This document shows positions 63,778 through 64,000 of a stretch of DNA of 64,000 bases, piece by piece; positions within the stretch are counted from its first letter, which is position 1; each line of letters begins with the position of its first letter. Position numbers and translations under genes: made by a program. This DNA comes from Nostocoides sp. (lineage in GTDB: Bacteria; Actinomycetota; Actinomycetes; Actinomycetales; Dermatophilaceae), in assembly GCA_016716625.1 (NCBI GenBank), contig JADJVJ010000001.1, positions 124,001 to 188,000 on the forward strand, written 5' to 3'. Below the pieces are notes generated by a model. The model was not told the DNA's origin and searched no databases. It saw nothing but the letters and a program-made list of their open reading frames with translations.

Positions 63778-64000
63778 TCAGCGGGCCAGCAGGTCGCGCA
63801 GGTCGGCCGCCGAGACGGCGCTGGAAAGCAGAGCCCCCTCGTCAACGACCCGGGCGAAGAGGTCACGCTTGCGGTCCTGGAGGGCCCGGACCTTGTCCTC
63901 GATGGTGTGGCTGGACACCAGCCGGTAGACGTTGACCGGCTTGTCCTGGCCGATCCGGTGGGTTCGGTCGATGGCTTGGTTCTCGGCCGCGGGGTTCCAC
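63778..64000 (-). CDS. SNF2 family DNA helicase, C-terminal end (partial)
   Basis: The last 73 residues of a helicase whose start lies beyond the window. WNPAAENQAIDRTHRIGQDKPVNVYRLVSSHTIEDKVRALQDRKRDLFARVV is the end of the SNF2 helicase C domain: NQAIDRTHRIGQ is motif VI (QAxDRxxRIGQ) with the arginine finger, VYRL and TIE motifs follow. The tail DEGALLSSAVSAADLRDLLAR matches actinobacterial SNF2 proteins of the HepA/RapA-like group. These remodel or move along nucleic acid; the exact role cannot be judged without the rest. Confidence 0.88.
   Translation of the reverse strand, partial: WNPAAENQAIDRTHRIGQDKPVNVYRLVSSHTIEDKVRALQDRKRDLFARVVDEGALLSSAVSAADLRDLLAR

Overview
The window is about 70% GC, densely coded, and rich in GTG starts, ATGA/GTGA stop-start overlaps and leaderless promoters. 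Bpa (proteasome activator), an F420-type PPOX enzyme, LigB, FadE5, BsaP, a FurA-KatG pair and a DUF222 HNH gene all point to a high-GC actinobacterium. Gene content fits Micrococcales, most likely Intrasporangiaceae/Dermatophilaceae (Tetrasphaera, Phycicoccus, Janibacter or Knoellia type). The family is inferred; the phylum is secure. No rRNA, tRNA, CRISPR array, prophage or insertion sequence was seen, and no gene-free stretch exceeds 300 bases.

Layout. 1-0.5 kb: the end of feoB with a FeoC-like gene. 0.5-3.3 kb: biotin genes bioB-bsaP and bioA, with a small DUF5302 gene between. 3.4-6.8 kb: a gluABCD glutamate ABC importer on the minus strand. 6.9-11.2 kb: an AIM24 protein, a proline-rich protein, a candidate secreted toxin with a coupled candidate immunity gene, a signal-peptide-like remnant and a DUF222 HNH gene. 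11.4-14.9 kb: an MFS carrier, a YczE-like protein and a GlcD-like FAD oxidase, the last two apparently sharing one symmetric -10 box. 15-20.3 kb: fadE5, a saccharopine-dehydrogenase-like reductase, a collapsed FGGY-kinase remnant, a BNR-repeat protein and bpa. 20.3-26.8 kb: a PadR regulator, an ABC ATPase and two related FtsX-type permeases. 26.9-30 kb: quinone oxidoreductase, then lipoprotein amidase-IclR-MobA. 30-37.2 kb: the histidine-utilisation cluster hutH, hutU, M20 hydrolase, hutF, hutI. 37.2-41.5 kb: a polysaccharide deacetylase, a DUF4235 protein and a TPP riboswitch in front of a thiamine/HMP ECF transporter with two ATPases and the T subunit fused. 41.5-49.2 kb: MFS, YdcF, a coiled-coil protein, SixA phosphatase, SelO, an alpha/beta hydrolase and a large secreted propeller/FN3 protein. 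49.3-54.3 kb: furA-katG, a methyltransferase, a patatin and a small hypothetical. 54.3-64 kb: MFS, ASCH protein, ppk2 with a RelA/SpoT-domain gene, SDR, cfa-DUF1295-ligB-PPOX, an antitoxin-like helical protein and the end of an SNF2 helicase.

Functional links. Histidine is predicted to be degraded by HutH, HutU, HutI and HutF, with the M20 hydrolase as the likely deformylase. Two matching operators, before hutH and before hutU, have the spacing expected for an IclR-type HutR, and an IclR gene sits just upstream. PPK2 and a (p)ppGpp-synthetase-fold protein are co-transcribed, of interest in a family known for polyphosphate storage. The strongest unexplained signal is the octamer GTATGCCG/CGGCATAC. 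I count about fifty copies, roughly 20 times the chance expectation, in all reading frames and in intergenic DNA, often at the cost of rare codons.
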